NCBI GenBank assembly: GCA_016721305.1
Contig: JADKIH010000004.1
Location: 124,001-188,000 of the forward strand
Direction: 5' to 3'
Source: Bacteroidota bacterium
GTDB lineage: Bacteria; Bacteroidota; Bacteroidia; AKYH767-A; 2013-40CM-41-45
Length of the DNA: 64,000 bases
In this document: positions 49,359 to 58,560 of the stretch, piece after piece
Position numbering within the stretch: the stretch's first letter is position 1
Layout: each line of letters starts with the position of its first letter
Translations under genes and position numbers: made by a program
Notes under the pieces: generated by a model
Database searches by the model: none
What the model was told of the DNA's origin: nothing
Seen by the model: only the letters and a program-made list of their open reading frames with translations

Positions 49359-50153
49359 AAAACAACTCAGCCAACATGCACCTTGCACTCCCACCACCTG
49401 CACGTTCAATGCAAGAGATGTCAGCATGAAGTATTGTGGTAAAATGCATCATCCGTTCTCGTTGAAAAGGTGTAAATCCGTGAAAGGCTGTGGTCGACAT
49501 AATCAAAAACTTTTCACCGGATTTATTTTTTAATTGCAGACAGTTGCCGCAGAAGCGATGTAATTGATCGATGGTGATTTCAATCACTTCGTTGTAGTTG
49601 GATTTTAATGATAAATCGGGTCTCCGTTTTTATCGAATGAGTGGAAGGGTATAATTTCGTAATTGGTTTGTTCCTGCCAAAGACGCAATGCAACTTTTGT
49701 TGTGCGTGAAGAGAGAGAAGCAAAGGCTAGCTTCTTTTCGTGATCAAGAATCAAACTTCCTGTTCCTTCCAGAAACTCATTTTCGTTTTCCAAAAAAGAT
49801 AGATCAAAAGTAGGAGAGTAGGTTTGTTGAAGGGCATGAATGAATTCTGTCCGTCGTTCCATTCGCCGGTTCTCCGCTTTCATTGGATAGAGGTAGAGCT
49901 GTCCTTTCGGATCTGTCGAAAACCAGTTGTTGGGGAAAACAGCATCAGGAGTTTTTTCATCGCCGGGATGAAAAACGACGACGTCGATATCGTGATTGCG
50001 CAAGAGGTCACGGAAGTTGACGAATTCACGAATGGCATCAGCCGGGCGATCTCCCGGAAGTTCGGTACTCTGAAACTTGTTATCGAGCGCGGTTTGGTGA
50101 TTCATCTTGAATCCCACAGGCTCAATCATCAATACGCTTTCTGCAAGAAACAT
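49357..50153 (-). pseudogene. ctlX: CtlX-type amidinohydrolase, disrupted by internal deletion
   Basis: Two frames carry the two halves of an arginine deiminase-superfamily enzyme of the citrulline utilisation (CtlX) type. The first (ATG 50153) has SVLMIEPVGFKMNHQTALDN, then AVFPNNWFSTDP and RRMERRTEF, and ends at GDPIYH. The second ends with the catalytic Cys motif GGGSARCMLAELF. Family members continue after IYH with TNVMM and about 15-20 more residues before KSNYNEVIEI; here those are missing and the frame shifts at 49600-49610. The residue after IY is the catalytic His, so the deletion touches the active site. Either a pseudogene or an assembly deletion. I prefer ATG 50153 to the upstream ATG 50240. 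Confidence 0.72.
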
Positions 50154-50377
50154 GAAGACAATGTCGGATTTTCCCCAATATGATGAAAGAGTTTCAATAA
50201 AATGCCGCTGAATTACGCTTGATTTCTGATGGCTATCCATCGAAATTATGGCAATAATGCCGTTTCACCCCGACATTTTGAGCAAATTCGGAAATTACCT
50301 TACATAAAGTAGGCAGCAAACTTCTTCGCCTGTCCGGTACCTGCCCTGAAGCGTATTATTAAAGAAAACAATTGAAC

Positions 50378-50545
50378 ATGAAAAATGAACCCGTAGTTAG
50401 CTACAATCACATGCAAGATGATGAAATGGAAAACGTCCGTAACAAAGACACAGAATCTGTTCCTTTCAGTTTGTACATGCTATTAGCCGTTGACGCCGTT
50501 TTAATATCTATCCTTGCCGTTATAACAGCTAAAATCATCTTCTAA
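50378..50545 (+). CDS. 55-residue single-pass membrane protein
   Basis: A short intact gene (MKNEPVVSYNHMQDDEMENV) encodes an acidic N-terminal half of about 30 residues and one C-terminal transmembrane helix (about residues 31-52, LYMLLAVDAVLISILAVI). It resembles the small membrane proteins often found beside secretion or respiratory genes, but I recognise no family. The charge distribution suggests N-terminus in the cytoplasm. It lies alone between the CtlX-type gene and the sugar dehydrogenase gene; spacing to the latter is 145 bp with its own promoter-like element. Confidence 0.6.
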   Translation: MKNEPVVSYNHMQDDEMENVRNKDTESVPFSLYMLLAVDAVLISILAVITAKIIF

Positions 50546-50626
50546 ATTTTCATTCTTTTCCCTTTTTGGCAGTGAAAATGATTGCTCATTTCAGAGGTAA
50601 TCATCTTTTAAAACTTTAATTTTTTA

Positions 50627-50662
50627 GGGAATGCAATCATTCCCGGAATCTTTCTATTTTTG
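50627..50662 (+). promoter_or_regulatory. Inverted repeat and -7 element upstream of the sugar dehydrogenase gene
   Basis: GGGAATG (50627-50633) and CATTCCC (50638-50644) form a perfect 7-bp inverted repeat with CAAT between. Eleven nt further on TATTTTTG (50655-50662) matches TAnnTTTG exactly, 29 nt before ATG 50691. The palindrome covers the -33 zone, where a regulator could sit, and no TTTG is evident there. Confidence 0.45.
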
Positions 50663-50690
50663 TTGAAAGCCCCAAATAAGGCTCAAAACA

Positions 50691-52508
50691 ATGATGAAAA
50701 GATACACACTACTTTTATTACTCCTTCTTCTCTGCAAAGCAAATGTTTATTCGCAGATAACACTAACTCAATTCGCTACCGGTTTAAATATTCCGGTTGA
50801 TATCAAAAATTGCGGAGACGATCGAATATTTGTTGTTGAACAAAGAGGTGTAATTCAAATCCTCGATTCGAACGGTGTAAAAAACACTACCCCTTTTTTA
50901 AATATCATTACAAGAGTTCTCCTCAGCTCTGAGCAAGGTTTACTTGGATTAGCATTTCCAAATGACTTCGCTACCTCAGGGTATTTCTATGTGAACTATA
51001 CCTCTCGTCCTTCAGGTACGACAACGATATCACGATTTCATGTAGATTCTGCTACACCTGATTCTGCTGATCCGAATAGTGAGGAAATTTTAATGACGAT
51101 TTACCAGCCTTATAGTAATCATAATGGAGGTCATATTGCTTTTGGCCCTGATGGCTACCTCTATATCGGAATGGGTGATGGCGGTGCAGCCGATGATCCG
51201 GGTAACCGTGCTCAAAATCCGGACTCACTATTGGGTAAAATGCTTCGTATAGAAGTTGATCCTTCCATTCCGACATATCAAATCCCGCCGACGAATGCCT
51301 TTGCAAGCGATACAACTTCAGGACGTCCTGAAATCTGGACGATGGGTATGCGTAATCCTTGGCGTTGGAGTTTCGATTATACAACGGGCGATTTATGGAT
51401 TGGTGACGTCGGACAGAACCAGGTGGAAGAAGTCGATTTCGTTCCTGCCGGAACAACTGACTTTTTGAATTTCGGTTGGAGATGCTGGGAAGGAAATATT
51501 GTTCATACTTCCGGCTCGGGTTGCTTGCCTTATTCTTCTTACTTCCCGCCTGTGCGTACTTATACGCACTCAAGTGGTTGTTCTATTACGGGTCGTTATA
51601 TTTACCGTGGAGGAAAATATCAGGAACTTTTCGGAAAATATTTTTATACTGACTATTGCCAATCGTTGATCCATTATCTGGTTCCAAATACTGTTGGTGG
51701 TTTTGATGATACAAATCTTGGTTCGTTGGGAGCTGCATCGGTTGTGACTTTTGGTCTCGACCGCTGGGGTGAATTATATTGCTCTACCGGCGGTGGAACG
51801 ATGTATAAATTCAGTTCAGGCGACTGTACTCCGGTTGCTTCAATTAACAATGGAACCGATACGGCTTCTGATTGCGGATCAGGTTCCGTTACACTCAGAA
51901 ATGCAAAAGGAAAGGATACGAATTATTCATGGTCGTTCGGTGGAAATGTTATTGCAACTGATACCAATGAAATCATCGCTACTCAGCCCGGTGAATATAT
52001 TTTAAATGTTGATCACAACACATTTACAGGTCTCGATACACTTTATTGTGTCTATAGCTCAACCGTTAATCTGTTCCCGAATTATCTCGGTGGATCTTTT
52101 ACCGGACAAGGAATGAATCTTGCTTCCTTTAATCCGGCCGTTGCAGGAGTTGGAACATGGACGATTACTTATACTTACACCGATGCAACCGGATGTACTT
52201 ATTCGCACTCTCAGGATGTAAGAGTAGACGTTTGCCTTGACGTACCCGGCTTATCATGGCTCAATACACTTGCTCTCTTTCCAAATCCGAACTCCGGCGA
52301 TTTTCATATCAATGGCTGGGCTCCGGCATCCGGTGAATTATCTGTGACGGTCTATAATCAAATCGGACAAGTTGTTGCTTCCGAATTGATCAAGACTTCT
52401 CAAGGTGAGGTTTCGGTGCCAATGAATCTGAATCTGGCTAAGGGGGTTTATAATGTGAGGATTGGGGATGGTGTTTCGGTGAGGACGGAGAAGTTGGTGG
52501 TCGAGTAG
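50691..52508 (+). CDS. Secreted PQQ-dependent sugar dehydrogenase-like protein with T9SS domain
   Basis: The intact 605-residue protein has a signal peptide (ending VYSQ) and a six-bladed propeller like soluble glucose/sorbosone dehydrogenase. GLLGLAFPNDF, HIAFGPDGYLYIGMGDGGAA and GMRNPWRWSFDYTTGDLWIG match the family. This covers about residues 25-380. A PKD-like segment and a T9SS type A sorting domain (LFPNPNSGDFHING ... GVYNVRIGDG) follow. Family enzymes oxidise sugars using PQQ and Ca2+ and pass electrons to a carrier. PQQ synthesis genes are not in the window. A palindrome stands over the promoter. Confidence 0.88.
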   Translation: MMKRYTLLLLLLLLCKANVYSQITLTQFATGLNIPVDIKNCGDDRIFVVEQRGVIQILDSNGVKNTTPFLNIITRVLLSSEQGLLGLAFPNDFATSGYFYVNYTSRPSGTTTISRFHVDSATPDSADPNSEEILMTIYQPYSNHNGGHIAFGPDGYLYIGMGDGGAADDPGNRAQNPDSLLGKMLRIEVDPSIPTYQIPPTNAFASDTTSGRPEIWTMGMRNPWRWSFDYTTGDLWIGDVGQNQVEEVDFVPAGTTDFLNFGWRCWEGNIVHTSGSGCLPYSSYFPPVRTYTHSSGCSITGRYIYRGGKYQELFGKYFYTDYCQSLIHYLVPNTVGGFDDTNLGSLGAASVVTFGLDRWGELYCSTGGGTMYKFSSGDCTPVASINNGTDTASDCGSGSVTLRNAKGKDTNYSWSFGGNVIATDTNEIIATQPGEYILNVDHNTFTGLDTLYCVYSSTVNLFPNYLGGSFTGQGMNLASFNPAVAGVGTWTITYTYTDATGCTYSHSQDVRVDVCLDVPGLSWLNTLALFPNPNSGDFHINGWAPASGELSVTVYNQIGQVVASELIKTSQGEVSVPMNLNLAKGVYNVRIGDGVSVRTEKLVVE

Positions 52509-52512
52509 CGAT

Positions 52513-52551
52513 TTGGTTGGTAAGTAGTAAGTTGTAAGTAGTAAGTTGACT
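52513..52551. repeat. GTAAGTA/GTAAGTT repeat
   Basis: GTAAGTAGTAAGTTGTAAGT and the following copy form a 7-nt-stepped tract right after the stop of the sugar dehydrogenase gene. It contains the same 7-nt period as the other arrays with a different consensus. Confidence 0.7.
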
Positions 52552-52602
52552 TGCAATTGAAGTGGGTTGTCATAGGTTCAATAGGGTGGTTGCCTCGGTA
52601 TT

Positions 52603-52657
52603 AAAATTGAATTCATAATTATAAATTCATAATTCTGAATTCATAATTCATAATTGT
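52603..52657. repeat. TTCATAATT repeat
   Basis: About five copies of an imperfect TTCATAATT unit, each joined by A-rich or ATTG-containing linkers, lie between the tract at 52513 and ATG 52691. AT-rich, no open frame. Confidence 0.7.
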
Positions 52658-52690
52658 CATTGAAATTTCTAAATCGTCATTAAAATAGTT

Positions 52691-54298
52691 ATGAATCGAA
52701 TTGTTCTTAGTGTTATTTCATTTTTTACATTCATTAATTTCGCGAATGCACAGCAGGGGTTTACGGTGCATGTATTGCCTTCGACGATTACAGCAGCGCC
52801 GGCGATTCATTCGGGGGCATTTGCGGAGTGGAATAATAAATGGATTTTCATTGGCGGACGAATCGACGGATTGCATATCATGCAGGCTAATCAGGCATTT
52901 CCGACTTACGGACGAAATGATTCGGTTTATGTGGTAGATCCGGTGGCGAATACAAGCGTTGCAGCTTATGTGTTCCAGTTGCCTTCTTATATGGCCGAAG
53001 CTCTCACTTCTTCGAATATGCAGTCGTATCAGAATGGACAATATCTGTACATGATTGGCGGTTATGGAAAATCTGACAGTCTTGCTACACACACTACTTT
53101 CCCTTCATTAATTTCAATCGATCTGGATTGCCTGGTAAATGCGGTGCAAAGTAGTTCGTCTATCAATTCCTGCTTCCGCCAGGTTGTAGATACAAATCTT
53201 GCAGTATCAGGAGGGGAGCTGGAAAAAATTGATTCAACTTATTATCTGGTTTTCGGTCACCGTTTTGAAGGATCGTATGCGATCAATCAAACGATTCTTC
53301 CTTTTTATCAGGCTTACACAAATTCGATTCGTAAGTTCTCTATTAACGACGACGGAGTGAATCTTTCAATTTCAAACTATACGACGATAACGGATACGAA
53401 TAATTTTCACCGACGCGATTACAATCTCGTGCCTCAATATTTTCCGAATCGAGAGTTTGGAATTACTGCGTTCGGAGGTGTGTTTCAGAAAAACATTGAT
53501 CGACCTTATCTTACTCCGATTGATATTACTTCGACAAATGTAACGCATCAGTCAGCATTCAATCAAAATCTGGAGCAGTATACAACGGCGAACCTGCCTG
53601 TTTACGATTCATTGAATAATGTCATGCACACTGTTTTCTTTGGTGGTATGAGCTTGTTTACTCTTGATACAACAAGTATGAGTCTGGTCCAGGATACATT
53701 AGTTCCATTCATCAAGGCCATCACTCGCGTTGAGCGTGATGCAGCAGGCAATCTCACCGAATATCAAATGCCTGAGCAAATGCCGGGATTTCTTGGTTCG
53801 AATTCGTTTTTCATCGCTGATCATTCTGCTTCATACTATGACGCAGGCATCGTGAACCTGAATAATCTTTCCGGTAATACGCGTGTCGGTTATATCGTTG
53901 GCGGTATCCGAAGCGATGCAGAGAATATTGCATCTCTTGATCCTTCCGGCATGAGCCGTCCGAATGCTACTGTCTACGAAGTTTATGTCGACAAAACAAT
54001 TGATAACGTGCAGGATTTAGCCGTTCGAAACGATATCAATAATTTGCTCGTCTATCCGAATCCGGTTTCGAATACCATGTATCTCGATTTCACATTGCTC
54101 AACTCAGGGAAATGTGATGTTTCGCTTTATAGTTTGCAGGGAGCTCTAGTAAGAAAGCTCTATTCAGAAAATCGCGACAAAGGTGATGTTCATTTGAAAA
54201 TGCATACTTCCGGAATTTCTAAGGGAGTCTATTTCTGCATGATTAAATCGGAGAAATCTGTAAAGCTTGTTAAGGTAATCATCAATTCAGGCGAATAA
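52691..54298 (+). CDS. T9SS cargo protein, beta-propeller-like, unknown function
   Basis: This intact 535-residue protein has a signal peptide (ending FANAQ) and a central domain of about 430 residues. Repeated beta-strand and Gly/Tyr turns (WIFIGGRIDGLHIMQ, YLYMIGGYGKSD, YYLVFGHRFEG, VFFGGMSLF) look like a Kelch or propeller fold. It ends with a T9SS type A sorting domain (VYPNPVSNTMYLDFT ... GVYFCMIKSEK). No catalytic residues are evident. It is probably a surface or secreted binding protein, similar in style to the neighbouring sugar dehydrogenase cargo. Confidence 0.75.
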   Translation: MNRIVLSVISFFTFINFANAQQGFTVHVLPSTITAAPAIHSGAFAEWNNKWIFIGGRIDGLHIMQANQAFPTYGRNDSVYVVDPVANTSVAAYVFQLPSYMAEALTSSNMQSYQNGQYLYMIGGYGKSDSLATHTTFPSLISIDLDCLVNAVQSSSSINSCFRQVVDTNLAVSGGELEKIDSTYYLVFGHRFEGSYAINQTILPFYQAYTNSIRKFSINDDGVNLSISNYTTITDTNNFHRRDYNLVPQYFPNREFGITAFGGVFQKNIDRPYLTPIDITSTNVTHQSAFNQNLEQYTTANLPVYDSLNNVMHTVFFGGMSLFTLDTTSMSLVQDTLVPFIKAITRVERDAAGNLTEYQMPEQMPGFLGSNSFFIADHSASYYDAGIVNLNNLSGNTRVGYIVGGIRSDAENIASLDPSGMSRPNATVYEVYVDKTIDNVQDLAVRNDINNLLVYPNPVSNTMYLDFTLLNSGKCDVSLYSLQGALVRKLYSENRDKGDVHLKMHTSGISKGVYFCMIKSEKSVKLVKVIINSGE

Positions 54299-54481
54299 TT
54301 CTAAATTTTTTCCGGATAGTTTTTCCCGTCGGGTATCTGCCTTTTGCGGATTCGAGTCTTATTTATTCCTGTTTGGTGAGCTTTTGTTTGAAAATGGAAC
54401 TTACCGGTGTTCTTTTGTATCATCAATTGATGTTTGATCGGATTGTCGATTAAATATCCTTACACACAAAAAATCTAAGCT

Positions 54482-54928
54482 ATGAAAAGATTAAAAGGAG
54501 TGGCAGTTTTACTGCTGGCAATGAGTCTTACTATGTTGTCTTGTAAAAAGGATGATAACTCATCTTCGTCGTCATCATCGGTTACAACCGGTCCGCTTAA
54601 TTCTGCTTTACAACAAGGCAGTTGGAGAGTTACATTCTTCGAGAGTAATGGAGTTGATGAAACATCTCATTACGCCGGCTATAGTTTTGTTTTCGCTTCT
54701 TCCGGTTCATCAACTGCCACTAATTCACTTAATACAGTCAATGGACTTTGGTCAAGTGGAACGGATGATAGTCAGCTTAAATTGATTTTGAATTATAGTT
54801 CAAACATACCTTTCGAAGAATTAAATTCAGACTGGCATGTCCTTCAGCAAACGTCTACGCTTATTCGACTGGAAGATGTGAGTGGTGGAAATGGAGGGAC
54901 GGACCTTCTTACTTTCACAAAAAATTAG
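54482..54928 (+). CDS. Hypothetical lipoprotein
   Basis: This 148-residue protein has a signal sequence ending in MLSCKKDD, so Cys21 is probably the lipidated residue. A Ser-rich linker follows and then a beta-rich domain (GSWRVTFFESNGVDET, YSFVFASSG, LIRLEDVSGG). The lipocalin-like size and position near LptF/G do not identify a function. The TAG stop (54926-54928) lies inside the first unit of a TAGCTAAT repeat. Confidence 0.65.
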   Translation: MKRLKGVAVLLLAMSLTMLSCKKDDNSSSSSSSVTTGPLNSALQQGSWRVTFFESNGVDETSHYAGYSFVFASSGSSTATNSLNTVNGLWSSGTDDSQLKLILNYSSNIPFEELNSDWHVLQQTSTLIRLEDVSGGNGGTDLLTFTKN

Positions 54929-54959
54929 CTAATTAGCTAATTAGCTAATCAGCTAATTA
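54924..54959. repeat. TAGCTAAT octamer array between two stop codons
   Basis: About four copies of TAGCTAAT/CAGCTAAT lie between the convergent lipoprotein and LptF/G genes. The lipoprotein TAG and the LptF/G TAA both fall within or at the edge of the array. The unit is self-complementary in part, so the array can form several hairpins. Confidence 0.85.
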
Positions 54960-56032
54960 TTTAGGAGCAATCTTCACCAAAAACGCCCCAATAACCGCGA
55001 AGATCAAATTCGGAATCCACACAGCAATAAGTGGAGAAATAGATCCGTTGATCGCAAATGTTTCGGAGAACTGCTGAAAGAGAATATATGTGAAGCTTAG
55101 AAAAATTCCAAAACCTAATTGGGCACCGATTCCGCCACGAGCTTTTCGACTCGAGAGGGAGACGCCAATTAAGGTGAGAATGAAAGTGGAGAATGGAATG
55201 GCGACTCTTCGGTATTTTTCGACCAGATAAGTATTGATATTTTCCGAGCCCTGATCTTGTTCGTCTTTGATGAACTTGTTCAGGCTCGGTGAATCCATCG
55301 CCTGAATGATATTTGTTCGTCTTCGGAAATCAGCCGGTTTCATACTGAGAACGGTATCCATCGAAAAGCCGCTTTTTAAAGTTTCTCTGAAACCGTTAAT
55401 GGTTCGGATGTAATAATTTTCAATTCTCCACTTTCCGCCAACACTATCCCATTTAATACGATCGGAGTTTAAATACCATGTTCGCTTGCCGTTGGAAATT
55501 TTCTCCATCGAAAATCGGTAACCGATATTGTCGTTGTTATTATAACTCTCCATATACATGAAAACACCCGGACTAATCTGCCGATGCAGATTTCGGTCTT
55601 TAAACTCGACGGGGTTTTTGATGTATTGATTCTCAAATGCGAGTTTTACTTTGCTCGAGTGCGGAATTACCCAGCCTTCAAAATAAAATGAAATAGCGAA
55701 CAATGTTGCTGCAGAAATAAAGTAGGGCAGAAGTAGCCTTCGGAAACTTACACCGCTGTTTAAGATGGCAACAATTTCTACATTCGCCGCCATTCTTCCC
55801 GTAAAAGCAATTACCGCAATAAAGACAAAGAGCGGCGCGAAACGATTGGCGAAGAACGGAATGAAATTAAAGTAGTAATCAAATATGATGGCATTCAAAG
55901 GAGCCTTCCGTTCAATAAAGTCATCCAGCTTCTCAGAAATATCAAACACAATCGTAATGACAATAATCAACGCCAGGAAGAAAAAAACGTTCCCAGGAAT
56001 TTGCGGATGATGTATTTGTCGAGGAGTTTCAC
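54957..56032 (-). CDS. LptF/LptG family permease (YjgP/YjgQ), one frameshift
   Basis: About 358 residues: adding one T in the run at 55981-55987 extends the frame to GTG 56032, giving KLLDKYIIRKFLGTFFFFLA, the normal N-terminus. Six transmembrane helices (three N-terminal, three C-terminal) flank a periplasmic beta-jellyroll (about residues 130-260). LptF and LptG form the inner-membrane ABC permease that extracts LPS or lipid A. The C-terminal cytoplasmic-facing helix region SLSSRKARGGIG fits the family. It is downstream of tgt in the same orientation, a neighbourhood common in Bacteroidota. Confidence 0.88.
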
Positions 56033-56038
56033 TGAATC

Positions 56039-56075
56039 AATTAGCTGATTAGCTAATTAGCTGATTAGCTAATTA
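56039..56075. repeat. TAGCTAAT/TAGCTGAT octamer array
   Basis: Four alternating units of TTAGCTGA and TTAGCTAA type lie 7 bp upstream of the LptF/G start codon, in the spacer shared with tgt. Confidence 0.85.
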
Positions 56076-56172
56076 GTCGTTCTTTTATTCCGATTGCAAG
56101 TTAAGAGTTTACCTAAACTTTTAGTAATAAAATTGGGTTGCCTGGTTCTCTGTTTTACCCAAGTAGCCAACT

Positions 56173-56193
56173 CATTAGCTAATTAGCTAATTG
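56173..56193. repeat. Short TAGCTAAT array at the tgt stop codon
   Basis: Two and a half units of TTAGCTAA end one base before the TAG stop of tgt (56195-56197 on the minus strand). Confidence 0.75.
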
Positions 56194-56194
56194 C

Positions 56195-57325
56195 CTAAGC
56201 CCGCCCCATCAACCTCGGCACCATCGCCGCTTTCCACGTGCTGAAGGTTCCGGCGATGATTTGGTTTCTTGCTTCGGTTACCAGCCAAAGGTAGAATGCC
56301 AGATTGTGCAAAGTGCAAATTTGTGCGGCCAGAATTTCTTTGCTTATGACGAGGTGACGAACGTAGGCTTTCGAGTAAAATGAATCGACGAACGATGTTC
56401 CGTTTTCGTCGAGCGGTGAGTAATCGTCTTTCCACTTTTCATTGCGCATATTCATGATTCCGTTCTGCGTGAAGAGCGTGCCGTTGCGTGCATTTCGGGT
56501 AGGCATTACGCAGTCGAACATATCGACTCCCAGTGCAATGCTCTCCAAAATATTTGCAGGTGTTCCGACTCCCATCAGATAACGAGGCTTTTCCCAGGGG
56601 AGAATATTGCAAACGGCTTCAGTCATTTCATACATCATCTCTGCCGGTTCGCCGACAGAAAGTCCACCGATGGCATTTCCCTCACGATTTTGTGCGGCGA
56701 TGAATTCTGCCGATTGTAAGCGAAGATCTTTGTAAACGCTTCCTTGTACAATCGGGAATAGCGTTTGCGAATGGCCATACTTCGGCTCTGTGCTGTCCAT
56801 GCGTGCGCAACACCGGCGTAACCAGCGATGCGTCATTTCCATGCTTTTCTTCGCATACTTATGATCGCATGGATATGGCGTACATTCATCGAGTGCCATG
56901 ATGATATCGGCTCCGATTACTCGTTGGATGTCGATTGCATACTCCGGCGTGAAAAAGTGCTTCGAGCCGTCGATGTGACTGCTAAAAGAGACGCCTTCTT
57001 CCTTGATCTTCCGACGATCGGCCAGCGAGTAAACCTGATAACCGCCGCTATCGGTGAGCATCGGTCGATCCCAATTGATGAATTTATGGAGACCACCGGC
57101 TCCTTCAAGCGTCTTCAAACCCGGACGCAAATAGAGGTGATAGGTGTTTCCTAAAATGATCTGAGCTTTTATATCGTCCTTCAACTCATGCTGATGCACG
57201 GCTTTCACCGTACCGCCGGTTCCGACAGGCATAAAAATGGGCGTCTGAATCTTCCCGTGATCTGTTGTTATTTCGCCCGCCCTGGCCTTCGAATGAGCGT
57301 CTTTTTGAATGAGTTGAAATTGCAT
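56195..57325 (-). CDS. tgt: tRNA-guanine transglycosylase (Tgt), zinc cysteines replaced
   Basis: The 376-residue protein has the TIM-barrel landmarks of bacterial Tgt: LTDSGGYQVYSLADRRKI (catalytic Asp and substrate loop), ALDECTPYPCDHKYAKKS, GLSVGEPAEMMYEM and GVDMFDCVMPTRNARNG. It swaps the G34 base of tRNAs with GUN anticodons for preQ1 or queuine precursor. The C-terminal segment equivalent to the zinc site, SPLDENGTSFVDSFYSKAYV, has no Cys where E. coli Tgt has CxCxxC, although the later THNL-type His (CTLHNLAFY) is kept. It is followed by the LptF/G gene and has its own -7 element. Confidence 0.93.
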   Translation of the reverse strand: MQFQLIQKDAHSKARAGEITTDHGKIQTPIFMPVGTGGTVKAVHQHELKDDIKAQIILGNTYHLYLRPGLKTLEGAGGLHKFINWDRPMLTDSGGYQVYSLADRRKIKEEGVSFSSHIDGSKHFFTPEYAIDIQRVIGADIIMALDECTPYPCDHKYAKKSMEMTHRWLRRCCARMDSTEPKYGHSQTLFPIVQGSVYKDLRLQSAEFIAAQNREGNAIGGLSVGEPAEMMYEMTEAVCNILPWEKPRYLMGVGTPANILESIALGVDMFDCVMPTRNARNGTLFTQNGIMNMRNEKWKDDYSPLDENGTSFVDSFYSKAYVRHLVISKEILAAQICTLHNLAFYLWLVTEARNQIIAGTFSTWKAAMVPRLMGRA

Positions 57326-57357
57326 AACGGATTAACAATCTTACGTTAATATCTCCC

Positions 57358-57365
57358 CAAATATA
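57358..57365 (-). promoter_or_regulatory. -7 element for tgt
   Basis: On the minus strand TATATTTG (57365-57358) matches TAnnTTTG exactly, about 33 nt upstream of the tgt ATG. No ideal -33 TTG stands upstream. Confidence 0.45.
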
Positions 57366-57376
57366 GAGACTTTGAT

Positions 57377-58560
57377 ATGATGGTCACTTTTACATTTGTA
57401 GAAATCTCAATTCTTCCCGGAATTGGTGTGTATTTTATGATTCACCTGAACACCGATTGGCTGTATATTTTGTTTGTTGCCTTGGTAGTATGCGCTGGTA
57501 TTCAGCTCGTTTACTACTGGATGTTCTTCTGTCGCCTCGCTTTTTTCAAGTCTCAGGAGCGAAATGCACCTAATCAACCGGTTTCCATTGTCATCTGTGC
57601 TAAAAACGAAGCTATTCGCTTGAGAAAATACCTCACTGCAGTTTTGGACCAGGCTTATCCTCAGTACGAAGTGATCGTCGTGAACGATTGTTCGTGGGAT
57701 GAAAGCTCCGAGTATCTGGAGGAAATGGCAAAGCAATATCCGCATCTGAAAGTTGTCGAAATAAGGAGCAGGAAAAATATCGTCACGGTAAAAAGTTTGC
57801 ACTCACGCTCGGTATCAAAGCAGCTAAGTATGATTTGTTGCTGATGACGGATGCCGATTGTCTACCTGTTTCTAAAAACTGGTTATCGCTCATGCAACGC
57901 AATTTCGTTCCGGGAACCGAAATTGTTTTGGGTTATGGTGCGTATCAAAAAGCTCCGGGATTTTTGAATCGATTAATTCGTTACGACACCTTCGCCATTG
58001 CCGTGCAATACCTGTCGGCAGCTGTTGGTCACGGGGCGTATATGGGAGTAGGAAGGAACCTTTCGTACCGAAAAAGCGTGTTTTTTCGCAGCAAAGGATT
58101 TGCGAAACACAATCACATCCTTAGTGGCGATGATGATCTTTTTGTCAATGAGAATACGACAAAAGAAAACACAATGATTGAAATCAGCCCGGAATCATTT
58201 ACTGTGTCGGAACCGAAAACGACGTTTTCATCATGGTTTGCGCAGAAAAGACGACATATGTCTACGGCTAAGCATTACAAGTTTAGCCACCAGCTGATGT
58301 TGCTCATAAATTCACTGAGTCTGTTCATGTTCTTCGCTCTCTTCATTACATTGTTAGTACTACAATACGAATGGAGAATCCTTTTATCTTTGTATGGAAT
58401 CCTGATTATCACTCGATTTCCTATCGTATTCATGAACGGAAAAAAATTAAACGAAAAAGATTTAGTCTGGATGTATCCGCTGCTAGAGTTCATGCATGCA
58501 TTCTTACAGCCGGTCTTTTATATTGCTAACCTAGTATCAAAACAAAAATCATGGAAGTAA
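57377..58560 (+). CDS. Family 2 glycosyltransferase, one frameshift
   Basis: About 394 residues: two frames join when one A is added in the AA run at 57763-57764, restoring VVEIKEQEKYRHGKKFALTL. The GT-A fold shows PVSIVICAKNEAIRL, VIVVNDCSWDESSEYL, the DxD-type MTDADCLPVS and GDDDLFVNEN, followed by a conserved QKRRHMSTAKHY box. One N-terminal transmembrane helix and three C-terminal helices make it a membrane GT, probably processive or involved in surface glycan or glycolipid synthesis. The start may instead be ATG 57437. Its last codons overlap the sigma factor start. Confidence 0.85.
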
